Source: JANNXY01 sp031409775
Lineage (GTDB): Bacteria; Patescibacteriota; Minisyncoccia; Phycocordibacterales; CAIZIN01
Assembly (NCBI GenBank): GCA_031409775.1
Contig: JANNXY010000051.1
Coordinates: forward strand, 1-16,300
Direction: 5' to 3'
Length of the DNA: 16,300 nucleotides
In this document: one piece after another, positions 1 through 7,637 of the stretch
Numbering within the stretch: the stretch's first letter is position 1
Layout: each line of letters starts with the position of its first letter
Made by a program: the position numbers and the translations under genes
The notes under the pieces: generated by a model
What the model saw: only the letters and a program-made list of their open reading frames with translations
Database searches by the model: none
What the model was told of the DNA's origin: nothing

Positions 1-90
1 ACACATACCATGTATCAAATCGAATATACCCTGCCTCATTCACAAAAAACACAGAAAAAAATACTGCGCATGAGCGACGAACAGCTCCTG

Positions 91-531
91 CTATACAATA
101 CTATTTACAATTGAGGGTGTTGCAATGAGGAAGTCAGGAAATATTATTATGAGGCTTGCGATGATCTGATTCGATGTGAGCGTCTCGCCGAGTATAAGGT
201 AGGCAAATATATAGCCGAACACTGGTATGAGCTGCATAAACGGTACCACCATCGACGTCTCCTCGTGCTCGAGTGCATATAGATACATCATGATCCCCGA
301 CGCGGCCAATATTCCCGACAATATAAGTACGCCAGCCTGGTACAGAGGTATCGCGAGGCTATCTGTAAACAGTGGTGCAAATATCACTACGACTATACCA
401 GCAAATGTAGAAAATATCATAAGCGAACCCACACTGGATTCGCTCTCGTGCTTGGACAGCAGGTATTTGTCAGCATGGTTTACGATACTCCATAGAAACG
501 GCGCGATAATGGCGATAATAAACCAAGTCAT
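91..531 (-). CDS. Half-size EamA/DMT-like membrane transporter
   Basis: A very hydrophobic 146-residue protein with about five membrane segments (roughly residues 3-20, 36-55, 66-83, 91-112 and 121-138). The short loop HEETSMVVPFMQLIPVFG followed by YLILGET resembles the end of an EamA repeat in the drug/metabolite transporter superfamily, in which a charged cap precedes a helix ending in GE. Full EamA transporters have two repeats and about 300 residues, so this is one repeat. It may be a natural five-helix member that works as a dimer, or the N-terminal half of a broken gene; I found no matching second half in any frame downstream to base 1. The ATG shares its A with the TGA stop of the upstream gene (TGATG), so translation is probably coupled. 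The substrate cannot be told from the sequence. Confidence 0.7.
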   Translation of the reverse strand: MTWFIIAIIAPFLWSIVNHADKYLLSKHESESSVGSLMIFSTFAGIVVVIFAPLFTDSLAIPLYQAGVLILSGILAASGIMMYLYALEHEETSMVVPFMQLIPVFGYIFAYLILGETLTSNQIIASLIIIFPDFLIATPSIVNSIV

Positions 532-983
532 CAGTCTCTGGATGTTATAACTAGCGCAACGAATGGAATGATGGCTAGTGCTAGATGTGGCACAGTCGTC
601 CCGAGCAGGGCATCTACGGGCTTGGATATGTCATAGATCTCGCTTATGGGTAGTATATAGTAGTAGAGTAACGCGATCTCTGATATCGCAGCGAGTGAGA
701 GTAGTACCGAATCAATCCAGCGCTTAGGCGTCGTGAACGAATGCCCGGCTAGTATGGAGCGCTTGAGCACGTATGTCATCAGAGCAAATGAGAAAGCAAA
801 AAACCCCACGAGTACGTAGGGGCTTTTACTAGTAACGCTTGGCCGGAGTAGATCGAACAAGAAATATGTAGGATAGAATGCGAGCACAAACGAAGTCAGG
901 TGGGATTTGCCGTATCTGTATGTCACAGCAATGAGTACTACAAACAGCAATACGATAGCAATGATGTCTGGACTTATGTTCAT
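531..983 (-). CDS. Small polytopic membrane protein of unknown function
   Basis: The product is about 150 residues with four or five predicted membrane helices (near residues 7-22, 32-48, 57-75, 91-112 and 130-147) separated by short charged loops. I do not recognise the family. The frame is open to a GTG at 989, but I prefer the ATG at 983: a near-consensus extended -10 (TGTTATAAT) ends six bases before it, and the GTG would lie almost directly on the promoter. The message is then predicted to be leaderless. The stop overlaps the start of the downstream EamA-like gene by one base, so the two are probably co-expressed and may act in the same membrane process. No catalytic or ligand-binding motif is visible. 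Confidence 0.65.
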   Translation of the reverse strand: MNISPDIIAIVLLFVVLIAVTYRYGKSHLTSFVLAFYPTYFLFDLLRPSVTSKSPYVLVGFFAFSFALMTYVLKRSILAGHSFTTPKRWIDSVLLSLAAISEIALLYYYILPISEIYDISKPVDALLGTTVPHLALAIIPFVALVITSRD

Positions 984-989
984 GCACAC

Positions 990-1019
990 ATTATAACACT
1001 ATGATCCTAGATTTTTCAA
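990..1019 (-). promoter_or_regulatory. Extended -10 promoter for leaderless membrane-protein gene
   Basis: Read on the minus strand, TTGAAA (1019-1014), an 18-base spacer and TGTTATAAT (998-990) form a strong sigma70-type promoter with an extended -10. It overlaps the last codons and stop of dnaJ. The ATG at 983 begins six bases after TATAAT, so transcription should start at or next to the start codon. This separates the two membrane genes from the chaperone cluster at the transcription level. Confidence 0.6.
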
Positions 1020-2084
1020 TTCCTCTATTACTTTCTTTAGATCTTTGCTGACTTTCTTTGGTATATCTATCTTTGTATGGATAAGCAGACTACCACGCTC
1101 TCTGGAACCTTCTGTTGCGACACCTCTGGATTTCACTCTGAGTATCTGGTTGAACTCGATACCTGCAGGGATCTCTAGGTCCACATCACCGTCTAGAAAC
1201 GACACTTTCCTAGTTGCGCCGAGTATCGCCTCGGACAGTTTGATATGTAGATCCATCTCTAGATCACGGCCTTTCTTCCTGAATACTGGGTGCCTCTCTA
1301 CGTGTACTCTGATATATAGATCCCCTGTAGATCCGCCCGATACTGCCTCCCCCGCGCCAGATAGTCGCAGGACCTCGCCGTCCTCGATACCTGCAGGGAT
1401 TCTGAACTCTAGGTCCTCGGTCTTCCTAGTAACACCTGAGCCATGACATGTCTTGCATTTCTGCTTGGGTACGGTGCCTTTGCCGTCACAATTCTCACAA
1501 GTCTTGGTGGTACTTATAGAACCTAGGATGGTGCGCTTCACATCTCTGACGCTCCCCTTTCCATTACAAGTCCCACATGTAGCATACTCAGTGCCAGGCT
1601 CACCACCACGTCCACGACAATGCGTACAAGAAGAAGTTTTATTAATTGTAACCTTTTTGTCGGTACCGAACACCGACTCTCTAAATGTTAGTCTCACATC
1701 AACATTTATATCTGACCCGCGTTTCTGCTTCTTGCGGCCGCCTCCGCCTCCAAAGAAATCTCCGAATATATCCCCGAGGTCGAACTCCATACCCTGACCA
1801 TTCTGAAACCCGTTAAAGTCGAACCCACCCCAGTTCATGTTGCCGGGATCGAATCCTCCACCTCCACCCATGTTGGGACCAGCAGATCCGAACTGGTCGT
1901 ACTGACTGCGTTTGGCATCATCGGACAATACAGAATACGCTTCGCTGACCTCCTTGAATTTAGCGTCATTACCACCCTTCTTGTCGGGATGATGTTCGTG
2001 GGCGAGCTTCCTAAATGCCTTCTTGATCTCGTCTTTGCTTGCACCTTTATTTAGCCCTAGTGTTTCGTAATAATTCTTTGACAT
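999..2084 (-). CDS. dnaJ: Chaperone protein DnaJ (Hsp40)
   Basis: DnaJ is the co-chaperone that delivers unfolded clients to DnaK and stimulates its ATPase. All class I domains are present in 361 residues. The J domain (1-65) has HPD at 32-34. A Gly/Phe-rich linker follows (66-116). The zinc-binding region has four CxxCxGxG units starting at Cys153, Cys170, Cys196 and Cys210 (CTHCRGRG, CGTCNGKG, CENCDGKG, CKTCHGSG). Two beta-rich client-binding domains complete the protein. It lies 10 bases downstream of the dnaK stop, so the two are co-transcribed. The start is the first ATG, followed by SKNYYETLG as in the family, and no Shine-Dalgarno sequence precedes it. Length is slightly under the usual 370-380 residues. 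The identification is secure. Confidence 0.98.
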   Translation of the reverse strand: MSKNYYETLGLNKGASKDEIKKAFRKLAHEHHPDKKGGNDAKFKEVSEAYSVLSDDAKRSQYDQFGSAGPNMGGGGGFDPGNMNWGGFDFNGFQNGQGMEFDLGDIFGDFFGGGGGRKKQKRGSDINVDVRLTFRESVFGTDKKVTINKTSSCTHCRGRGGEPGTEYATCGTCNGKGSVRDVKRTILGSISTTKTCENCDGKGTVPKQKCKTCHGSGVTRKTEDLEFRIPAGIEDGEVLRLSGAGEAVSGGSTGDLYIRVHVERHPVFRKKGRDLEMDLHIKLSEAILGATRKVSFLDGDVDLEIPAGIEFNQILRVKSRGVATEGSRERGSLLIHTKIDIPKKVSKDLKKVIEELKNLGS

Positions 2085-2094
2085 CTATTTTAGT

Positions 2095-4002
2095 TTACAC
2101 TTTTGGCTCTTCTGGATTCTCTTTTACTTCTGCTTCGCGAACATTATCCTCTGGTTTATCTTGGCTCGCTGTAGCATCTGATGCGGAAGCGGCGCCGTCC
2201 GTGCCTTGGGACATATACTGTCCAATCTTCTGAATCTCTGCTGACAATGCTTCTGTTGCAGACTTGGTTAATACGATATCTGATTTGTCTTTGGCGGACT
2301 TCAAATCTGTAATCTTGTTTTCAATACTTGCACGGACCTCGGCTGGAACCTTCTCGCCAGCATCTTTGAGCGACTTCTCTGCTGTGTAGATCAGGTTCTC
2401 TGCGACGTTGCGTATCTCGACTTCTTCTTTCTTGCGAGTATCATCTGCAGCATTTGCTTCGGCGTCCTTTTGCATTTTCTCTATATCTGCTTTGGAAAGT
2501 CCAGACGAAGCTTCGATACGGATAGACTGTTCCTTACCGCTCGTCTTGTCTTTAGCTTTGACATTGAGTATTCCGTTCGAGTCTACGTCAAATGTTACCT
2601 CGACCTGTGGCATGCCGCGTGGTGCTGGTGGAATACCATCTAGGATAAATTGGCCGAGCGATTTGTTATCTGACGCCATCGCGCGCTCACCTTGTACAAT
2701 ATGAATCTGTACAGAAGTCTGGTTATCAGCTGCGGTAGAGAATGTCTGGGATCGTGATGTAGGGATTGTCGTGTTACGCTCCACTAGCTTGGTCGCTACA
2801 CCTCCCATAGTCTCTATACCTAGTGATAGCGGGATCACATCGAGTAGAAGTACGTCTTTGACATCACCTTGGAGTATTCCGCCCTGTATCGCCGCACCGA
2901 TCGCTACCACCTCGTCGGGGTTTACACCCTTGTTCGGTTCTTTGCCGAAATACTTCTTTACTTCTTCTGCGATTTTCGGCATTCTGGTTTGTCCACCTAC
3001 GAGGATTACTTCTGCAATGTCTCCAACCTTGAACGGGGAAGCTTCTACAGCGCGCTTGGTGATCTGCATCGCGCGCTCGATGAATTCTGCAGTGAGTTCC
3101 TCGAGCTTGGCACGAGACATTTTGATAAGTAAATGGCGAGGGCCAGAAGCGTCTGATGTGATAAACGGAATGTTGACCTCTGTCTCTACTGCGCTAGATA
3201 GCTCGATTTTCGCCTTCTCTGCCGCCTCGTCCAGTCTCTGTAGCGCCAGAGCATCGCTACGTACATCGATACCGGACTCTTTCTTGAACTCGTCTGCGAG
3301 CCAGTTGATGATCTTTTGGTCGATGTCCTTGCCCCCTAGGTGTGAATCACCGTCAGTGGATCGTACCTCGATCACGCCATCACCAACTTCGAGTATCGAT
3401 ACATCGAGAGTGCCTCCACCGAAGTCGAATACAGCAATCTTTTCTTCTTTGTTCTTGTTGAATCCATAAGCAAGTGCAGCCGCTGTTGGCTCGTTAATGA
3501 TACGCATTACTTCGAGTCCCGCGATCTTGCCAGCGTCTTTGGTAGCCTGACGTTGACTATCGTTGAAGTAAGCAGGGACTGTGATCACCGCCTGAGTGAC
3601 CTTCTCACCAAGACGTGCCTCAGCATCAGCCTTGATCTTCTGGAGTACCAATGCAGAGATTTCCTCTGGTCGGTAGTTCTTTGGGCCCATTTTGACCTCT
3701 ACACCACCATTGGCAGACTTGAGCACTTCGTATGGTACGACAGATTTATCCTTCTGAACCATCTGCTCATCAAATGTGTGCCCCATAAACCTTTTGATCC
3801 CATACACAGTATTTTTGGGATTGGTTACGGCTTGACGCTTGGCAAGTAATCCTACAATCTTCTCACCTGTTTTGGACTCCGCCACGATAGACGGAGTGGT
3901 GCGAGCACCCTCTGCGTTTTCTAGTATCTTTGGCACACCAGCCTCCATAACTGCTACAGCACTGTTGGTAGTACCTAAATCGATTCCTATTATTTTTGAC
4001 AT
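2095..4002 (-). CDS. dnaK: Chaperone protein DnaK (Hsp70)
   Basis: DnaK is the ATP-dependent chaperone that binds exposed hydrophobic segments of clients. The 635-residue product is full length. It has the nucleotide-binding domain with GIDLGTTNSAVAV near the N terminus, NDSQRQATKDAG, INEPTAAALAYG, and DFGGGTLDVS. The hydrophobic linker DVLLLDV follows, then the beta-sandwich substrate-binding domain and a helical lid. The acidic tail ends PEEPKV. It is followed directly by dnaJ and preceded by a 100-residue unknown gene and grpE, a common heat-shock grouping. The ATG at 4002 sits next to a long AT-only inverted repeat (4005-4041) instead of a CIRCE operator, and no hrcA gene is in the window. 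No Shine-Dalgarno sequence is seen. Confidence 0.98.
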   Translation of the reverse strand: MSKIIGIDLGTTNSAVAVMEAGVPKILENAEGARTTPSIVAESKTGEKIVGLLAKRQAVTNPKNTVYGIKRFMGHTFDEQMVQKDKSVVPYEVLKSANGGVEVKMGPKNYRPEEISALVLQKIKADAEARLGEKVTQAVITVPAYFNDSQRQATKDAGKIAGLEVMRIINEPTAAALAYGFNKNKEEKIAVFDFGGGTLDVSILEVGDGVIEVRSTDGDSHLGGKDIDQKIINWLADEFKKESGIDVRSDALALQRLDEAAEKAKIELSSAVETEVNIPFITSDASGPRHLLIKMSRAKLEELTAEFIERAMQITKRAVEASPFKVGDIAEVILVGGQTRMPKIAEEVKKYFGKEPNKGVNPDEVVAIGAAIQGGILQGDVKDVLLLDVIPLSLGIETMGGVATKLVERNTTIPTSRSQTFSTAADNQTSVQIHIVQGERAMASDNKSLGQFILDGIPPAPRGMPQVEVTFDVDSNGILNVKAKDKTSGKEQSIRIEASSGLSKADIEKMQKDAEANAADDTRKKEEVEIRNVAENLIYTAEKSLKDAGEKVPAEVRASIENKITDLKSAKDKSDIVLTKSATEALSAEIQKIGQYMSQGTDGAASASDATASQDKPEDNVREAEVKENPEEPKV

Positions 4003-4004
4003 AA

Positions 4005-4041
4005 GTTTAAATTAATTAATTAATTAATAATTAATTTAAAC
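4005..4041. repeat. AT-rich perfect inverted repeat upstream of dnaK
   Basis: A 14-bp arm at 4005-4018 (GTTTAAATTAATTA) is repeated exactly as its reverse complement at 4028-4041, with nine bases between. The centre is a run of TTAA units. The repeat begins three bases before the dnaK start codon and covers the stop codon of the upstream gene. The arm-N9-arm layout recalls CIRCE, but the sequence is unrelated to it. It could be an operator, a weak hairpin in the dnaK leader, or simply low-complexity DNA. Confidence 0.6.
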
Positions 4042-4338
4042 AGTCGGTGCACGAGGTTTAAGTCCGAGACAATATAAAAATTCTTTACAATTTACAAAGT
4101 AAGGTGAGACTATAGCTTTCCCAATCTGCTTTACGGCCTTTGGGATTACAGCTATCACCTGTGGCGCAGATAGAATCCATACACCCTGTGGCAGAGACTC
4201 CACAAACACAGCTTCGAGAACACGAGCCTTGAGACGGCCAGCAGACTCATAAACAAATAGCCTCGCCCGGACAGTCCGTCCCTGTGCGTCTATAAATACC
4301 TTTTCTATTATGCTGCCGCGAGGCGAAGTAATTAACAT
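4036..4338 (-). CDS. Unknown 100-residue protein between grpE and dnaK
   Basis: This 100-residue protein is not recognised. The N-terminal 60 residues are rich in alternating hydrophobic and charged residues (RTVRARLFVYE, RLKARVLEAVFVE), suggesting beta strands. The C-terminal part (WILSAPQVIAVIPKAVKQIG) is more hydrophobic and ends in a basic, proline-containing tail. There is no signal peptide. Two cysteines near the end (NCKEFLYC) are spaced CxxxxxC. The gene is strongly supported as real by a near-perfect promoter just upstream and by lying inside the grpE-dnaK-dnaJ cluster. Start at the ATG at 4338, six bases after TATAAT, so the transcript is probably leaderless. A link to protein folding or stress is only inferred from position. 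Confidence 0.65.
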   Translation of the reverse strand: MLITSPRGSIIEKVFIDAQGRTVRARLFVYESAGRLKARVLEAVFVESLPQGVWILSAPQVIAVIPKAVKQIGKAIVSPYFVNCKEFLYCLGLKPRAPTV

Positions 4339-4344
4339 AGATGT

Positions 4345-4371
4345 ATTATATCACAACTATACAGTTGTCAA
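4345..4371 (-). promoter_or_regulatory. Consensus promoter with extended -10 before dnaK-side genes
   Basis: On the minus strand, a perfect TTGACA (4371-4366), 15 bases, and TGA-TATAAT (TATAAT at 4350-4345) lie directly after the grpE stop codon. The spacer is shorter than the usual 17, which the extended -10 (TGnTATAAT) may offset. The ATG at 4338 starts six bases after TATAAT, as at 983 and 11915. It probably drives the 100-residue gene plus dnaK and dnaJ independently of grpE. Confidence 0.7.
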
Positions 4372-4938
4372 TTATTTGGAATACTGACCCACTTTGACCT
4401 TGGCTGGATTGAGGACCTTGTCATGAAGAGCGTAACCTTTGCTTATTACTTCTACTACTTTGTTATCCATTGCTTCGTTATCTACCTGCACATTCTCGAT
4501 CGCTTCGTCACGGGATGGATCGAAGTCCTTGCCTATCGGATTTAATTCGGACAATCCATGTGACTCGAGCACACCTCTAAACTGCTTGTATATGTACTCG
4601 ATGCCTGAGCGCCAAGTGCTTTCTACTTTCTCCCAAGCTTCCTTGTTGGCCATCGCCATGTCGAAGCTCGAAAGCACAGTGAGCATTTCTTCTACTACAC
4701 CTGATTTGGCGAATTTGATAAAGTCTTTGCGTTCTTCTTCTTCGCGCTTGCGGATATTGACCATATCTGCCTTCATGCGAGTCCAGCCGTCGAGGTATTC
4801 GCGGGCCTTTTCGTTGGATGCTGCGAGCTCGGCCTTGAGCTTCTTTACTTTCTCAGCCAGATCTTTCTGTGGAGCCATCTGATCTCCGTCAGTCTCTGCT
4901 TCAAAGATTATTTCTTCCTCGTTTTCTTCAGGTATCAT
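4372..4938 (-). CDS. grpE: Nucleotide exchange factor GrpE
   Basis: GrpE releases ADP from DnaK and so resets the chaperone cycle. The 188-residue product has the family layout: an acidic N terminus (residues 3-20 rich in Glu/Asp), a long charged coiled coil (about 24-75, containing EYLDGWTRMKADMVNIRKREEEE), and a C-terminal beta domain that contacts DnaK (DFDPSRDEAI..., and VVEVISKGYALHDKVLNPAKVKVG near the end). The length is typical. It starts four bases after the stop of an unknown gene and is followed by a separate promoter for the next gene. The start is the only suitable ATG, with an AT-rich leader and no Shine-Dalgarno sequence. The identification is firm. Confidence 0.95.
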   Translation of the reverse strand: MIPEENEEEIIFEAETDGDQMAPQKDLAEKVKKLKAELAASNEKAREYLDGWTRMKADMVNIRKREEEERKDFIKFAKSGVVEEMLTVLSSFDMAMANKEAWEKVESTWRSGIEYIYKQFRGVLESHGLSELNPIGKDFDPSRDEAIENVQVDNEAMDNKVVEVISKGYALHDKVLNPAKVKVGQYSK

Positions 4939-4942
4939 ATTA

Positions 4943-5416
4943 TTATTTAATACTAAGTTTAGCCATCAATACAAAAGCTTCATGAAATTTTTTATATTGG
5001 GGAGAATCGTCTGGAAATACACTCTTTGCAAAAGCTCCAGAAAAAAATTTCTCCCTTAATCTTTTTTTTCTTGTTTTTAAATGGTGAACAGCCAGATCTC
5101 CCGTCTCTATCTCTTTCAAAGATTCATAAAGATCCTTATATGTACTGGACCTTCTTAAGTGTTCTATTACTGGAAAGAAATAATTAACATATCTTTCAGC
5201 TTTTTCTTCACCAGGTCTAATATCTTTTGAGTCAAGAAACATAGCCAAGTCATCAACAACCTTTTCTACAGCCTTTTTCACTTCAAAAAAATCAACATCT
5301 TCGAAACCCGAATCCTTTCCTAAAAAATGAGCAATTTCTACTCCTAAGTCTCTTTTTATCGACATTTCCTCATCAAAATCATTTATTGGGTCATTTTGTC
5401 CTGGTGAAAATTCCAT
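4943..5416 (-). CDS. Unknown 157-residue charged protein, first gene of chaperone cluster
   Basis: This acidic-then-basic, mainly helical protein is not recognised. Residues 1-30 are acidic (NDFDEEMSIKRD); the middle (FFEVKKAVEKVVDDLAMFLD) looks like an amphipathic helix; residues 111-125 are strongly basic (KTRKKRLREKF). There is no signal peptide or membrane segment, so it is probably cytosolic. The DNA is visibly richer in A and T than both the ribosomal genes and grpE, with long A/T runs, which suggests a different history. It lies directly after the rpsI terminator and four bases before grpE, so it is likely the first gene of the grpE transcript. A weak extended -10-like TGTTAATAT lies six bases before its ATG. 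Function unknown. Confidence 0.6.
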   Translation of the reverse strand: MEFSPGQNDPINDFDEEMSIKRDLGVEIAHFLGKDSGFEDVDFFEVKKAVEKVVDDLAMFLDSKDIRPGEEKAERYVNYFFPVIEHLRRSSTYKDLYESLKEIETGDLAVHHLKTRKKRLREKFFSGAFAKSVFPDDSPQYKKFHEAFVLMAKLSIK

Positions 5417-5430
5417 GTGTCTATATTAAC

Positions 5431-5457
5431 AAAAAAGTTCCCTTTTGGGAACTTTTT
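5431..5457 (-). terminator. Strong intrinsic terminator of the ribosomal operon
   Basis: A perfect 11-bp stem (5432-5442 with 5447-5457) contains the core GTTCCC/GGGAAC and has a four-base loop. On the minus strand it ends in a run of six T. It lies 22 bases beyond the rpsI stop and just before the start of the next gene, so it ends the infA-rpsI transcript. Because the stem is flanked by A and T runs on both sides, it could also work on the opposite strand. Confidence 0.9.
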
Positions 5458-5478
5458 GTTTGGTTTTTGTTTGGTTTT

Positions 5479-5907
5479 CTAGCGCTTTGACCACTGTGGA
5501 GACTTGCGGGCCTTCTTGAGACCGAATTTGCGGCGTTCTTTGGCACGAGGATCGCGCTTGAGGTATCCTGCTTTCTTTAGAACCTTGCGGAGCATCAGGT
5601 CAGCAGTGATGAGTCCGCGGGCGATGCCGTGGCGAACTGCCTCTGCCTGGGAATGGATTCCACCACCTTTTACTAAGATAGTGACTTTGTATTTAGCTGG
5701 AGTTGCGGAGACTTTGAAAGCATCTTCGATAACATGTTGCATCTCAGCTGTTGGGAAATACACAGCAACTTCCTTGTCATTTACAATCATGCTTGCCTTG
5801 GAAGCTTCGGTCATGCGGACACGAGCGACAGAAGTCTTTCGGCGACCTACTGTCTCGATATATCTTTCAGCACTCTTATTTTCTTTTAATTTGGTTGCGG
5901 TAGCCAT
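5479..5907 (-). CDS. rpsI: Small ribosomal subunit protein uS9
   Basis: uS9 belongs to the head of the 30S subunit, and its C-terminal tail reaches the P-site tRNA. The 142-residue product has the family core: a short N-terminal extension, then YIETVGRRKTSVARVRM, the VKGGGIHSQAEAVRHGIARGL segment, and the basic tail ending SPQWSKR. The usual tail is SPQFSKR, so one aromatic residue has changed while the final Lys-Arg that touches tRNA is kept. It follows rplM by four bases, the usual L13-S9 pair. It is the last gene of the ribosomal run and is followed by the terminator. The ATG lies within an AT-rich leader without a Shine-Dalgarno sequence. Confidence 0.97.
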   Translation of the reverse strand: MATATKLKENKSAERYIETVGRRKTSVARVRMTEASKASMIVNDKEVAVYFPTAEMQHVIEDAFKVSATPAKYKVTILVKGGGIHSQAEAVRHGIARGLITADLMLRKVLKKAGYLKRDPRAKERRKFGLKKARKSPQWSKR

Positions 5908-5911
5908 AATA

Positions 5912-6259
5912 TTATTCTGTTACTATTAGGTTTTTCATCATTGGGGTCTGGAGCTTGTTTTTAGGAAGCATTCCTTTGATCGCCTTTCTCAATACTTCAG
6001 TGTAACCTTTGTTCTCTATCACTTTGGCCATAGTTTCTACTGTCTGACCACCTGGGAATAGTGAGTACCTGGTATAGGTTTTCTCACCTTTTTTCTTGTC
6101 ATCAGCTACGATCTGAGAAGCGTTGACTACTGTTACAGTGATCTCTGGATAGGTGTTACGCGCGAAAGTTGTTAGATTCTTACCAATCAGAATTGTTGAA
6201 GCTTCTGAAGCAACCCGTCCCAACTTTTTACCTTTTGCGTCTATTGTGTAAGTTTTCAT
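5912..6259 (-). CDS. rplM: Large ribosomal subunit protein uL13 (compact form)
   Basis: uL13 is an early-assembly protein of the 50S subunit. The product keeps the core (DAKGKKLGRVASEAS, then YTRYSLFPGG and AIKGMLPKNKLQ), but at 115 residues it is shorter than the roughly 142-residue Escherichia coli protein. About 15 residues are missing before the first beta strand and a similar number after the LIV end. Starting at MKTYTIDAKG is required because the rplQ stop lies only 14 bases upstream. It is co-transcribed with rpsI (four-base gap). Trimmed ribosomal proteins are common in reduced genomes, so I read this as an intact compact version, not a broken gene. Confidence 0.96.
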   Translation of the reverse strand: MKTYTIDAKGKKLGRVASEASTILIGKNLTTFARNTYPEITVTVVNASQIVADDKKKGEKTYTRYSLFPGGQTVETMAKVIENKGYTEVLRKAIKGMLPKNKLQTPMMKNLIVTE

Positions 6260-6273
6260 CGTTTATAATATTG

Positions 6274-6624
6274 TTATACAAATTGAATATAAGCCATCTT
6301 TGCTGCATCGTTCATCCTACGAACTGTCTTTACTATACGTAGATAGCCGCCTTTGCGAGTCTCATATCGTGGACCAATGGTCTCTAGCAACTTGGAGGTT
6401 GCCTTGACATTGCCTATTACTCGGACTATTTCTCTGCGAGCTCCCAAGTCTCCGACTTTGGCATGGGTAACTATCTTTTCTACAAAGGGACGGAGCTCAC
6501 GCGCCTTGGCCTCTGTCGTATGGATAGTTTCCTTGTCTATTAGGGACACAGCAAGAGTCTTCAGCAAAGCGTTTCTGACTTTTCTTTCCCTTCCTAGTTT
6601 TCTGTTGGCGTTGTGATGTCTCAT
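6274..6624 (-). CDS. rplQ: Large ribosomal subunit protein bL17
   Basis: bL17 lies near the exit tunnel of the 50S subunit. The 116-residue product begins MRHHNANRKLGRE, the family signature (usually MRHRxxxRKLGR). It keeps NALLKTLAVSLIDKETIHTTEAKARELRPFVEKIVTHAK and the C-terminal RKGGYLRIVKTVRRMNDAAKMAYIQFV, so it is full length. It follows rpoA by 13 bases, the universal rpoA-rplQ neighbour pair in bacteria. No Shine-Dalgarno sequence precedes the ATG; the leader is AGTAATTAAAAGAT. There is nothing unusual in the sequence. Confidence 0.97.
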   Translation of the reverse strand: MRHHNANRKLGRERKVRNALLKTLAVSLIDKETIHTTEAKARELRPFVEKIVTHAKVGDLGARREIVRVIGNVKATSKLLETIGPRYETRKGGYLRIVKTVRRMNDAAKMAYIQFV

Positions 6625-6637
6625 ATCTTTTAATTAC

Positions 6638-7600
6638 TTAACTTTTTAGGGAGATGCTCATTTTCTGAAGCATTTTCTTTATCTCTTGTAGTCCCTTGGT
6701 TCCTAGACCCTCGATGTCTAGTATATCTTCTTCTTTCTTCCTAGCAAGTCCACCGACTGTTCGGATGTTGGCGTTCGTTAGAGCATTGATAGTTCTAGGT
6801 GATAGGTCTAGTGTTTCTACACGAGTCTTCATAACTTCGTCGATGTCTTCTTTGGAAGATTCTGAATCATCGGAAACGTCTTCAACTACATCCCGCATCA
6901 CTACCTCTTCCTTGAATCCAACAATAGCTTTGAGCTGAGATATCATGACGGAAATAGATTTCTCTAGAGCGGTCTTGGGTGAGACTGTACCATCTGTCTC
7001 GATACTGATCCGTAGACGGTTGAAGTCGGTTCTGTCTCCTACTCGCATGTTTTCTACTTCGTAGCTGACACGTTTGATAGGTGTAAATGATGCGTCTAGT
7101 GTGATAGATCCTACGTCTACACGATCTTTTTGAATTACTTCTTTCGGAACATAGCCAATGCCTTTCTCTACATATAGCTCTATATCTAGCTCGGTTGATT
7201 TCTCGGTGATATGTGCAATGTGCTGATCGGTATTTACGATCTCAACCTGACCAGGTGATTTGATATTTGCTGCTGTGACCTCGCCTATTCCCTTTGATTT
7301 TATTGAAATTGTCTGTGGCTCATCTGTGAGGAGCTTGATCTTTACTTTCTTTAGGTTTAGCAGAATTGCTATTACGTCTTCCTTGACTCCAGAAATAGTT
7401 GAAAATTCATGACCAACACCGTCGATTTTCACCTTGGTAATAGCCGCTCCTGGTAGTGAGGATAGGATAATGCGACGAAGGGAATTACCGAGAGTATGAC
7501 CGTAGCCCGGGTAAAGGGCATCGATTTCATAAACACCAGCGTTGTTGTCTTCGCTTACAATACGTGGTTTTGATGGCAATGATACGTTGGAATCAGACAT
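6638..7600 (-). CDS. rpoA: DNA-directed RNA polymerase subunit alpha
   Basis: The alpha subunit nucleates RNA polymerase assembly, and its C-terminal domain binds promoter DNA and regulators. The 320-residue product contains the N-terminal dimer and assembly domains (about 1-230; GYGHTLGNSLRRIILSSLPGAAIT is characteristic), an acidic linker (about 235-255), and a C-terminal domain (about 256-320). In the latter, the SPRTINAL segment keeps the Arg and Asn that in Escherichia coli are R265 and N268, and GLGTKGL keeps the Lys matching K298. DNA contact by the C-terminal domain is therefore probably retained. It is placed between rpsD and rplQ as usual. A TATAAT lies 10 bases before the ATG and may give a local start of transcription. 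Confidence 0.98.
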   Translation of the reverse strand: MSDSNVSLPSKPRIVSEDNNAGVYEIDALYPGYGHTLGNSLRRIILSSLPGAAITKVKIDGVGHEFSTISGVKEDVIAILLNLKKVKIKLLTDEPQTISIKSKGIGEVTAANIKSPGQVEIVNTDQHIAHITEKSTELDIELYVEKGIGYVPKEVIQKDRVDVGSITLDASFTPIKRVSYEVENMRVGDRTDFNRLRISIETDGTVSPKTALEKSISVMISQLKAIVGFKEEVVMRDVVEDVSDDSESSKEDIDEVMKTRVETLDLSPRTINALTNANIRTVGGLARKKEEDILDIEGLGTKGLQEIKKMLQKMSISLKS

Positions 7601-7610
7601 GCTTTTTTTG

Positions 7611-7616
7611 ATTATA
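7611..7616 (-). promoter_or_regulatory. Possible internal -10 element before rpoA
   Basis: TATAAT on the minus strand lies ten bases before the rpoA ATG, in a 58-base gap after rpsD. No convincing -35 hexamer is seen at the expected distance (the bases there read GGTGTA), and the region is AT-rich, so this is tentative. Confidence 0.3.
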
Positions 7617-7637
7617 ATAATGAATAAAAACTATACA

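Noticed and set aside
55..90. Possible terminator after the EamA-like gene
   Set aside because: A T-run of seven follows on the minus strand, but the best stem (GAGC/GCTC) is only four pairs, too weak to call.
1835..2044. A 69-codon minus-strand frame inside dnaJ
   Set aside because: It overlaps the conserved J-domain coding sequence in another frame and has no start signal of its own.
2771..3469. A 232-codon plus-strand open frame
   Set aside because: It lies wholly antisense to dnaK, with Ser/Thr/Arg-rich composition typical of a mirrored coding frame.
4005..4041. CIRCE operator at dnaK
   Set aside because: The arm-N9-arm shape is similar, but the TTAGCACTC/GAGTGCTAA arms are absent.
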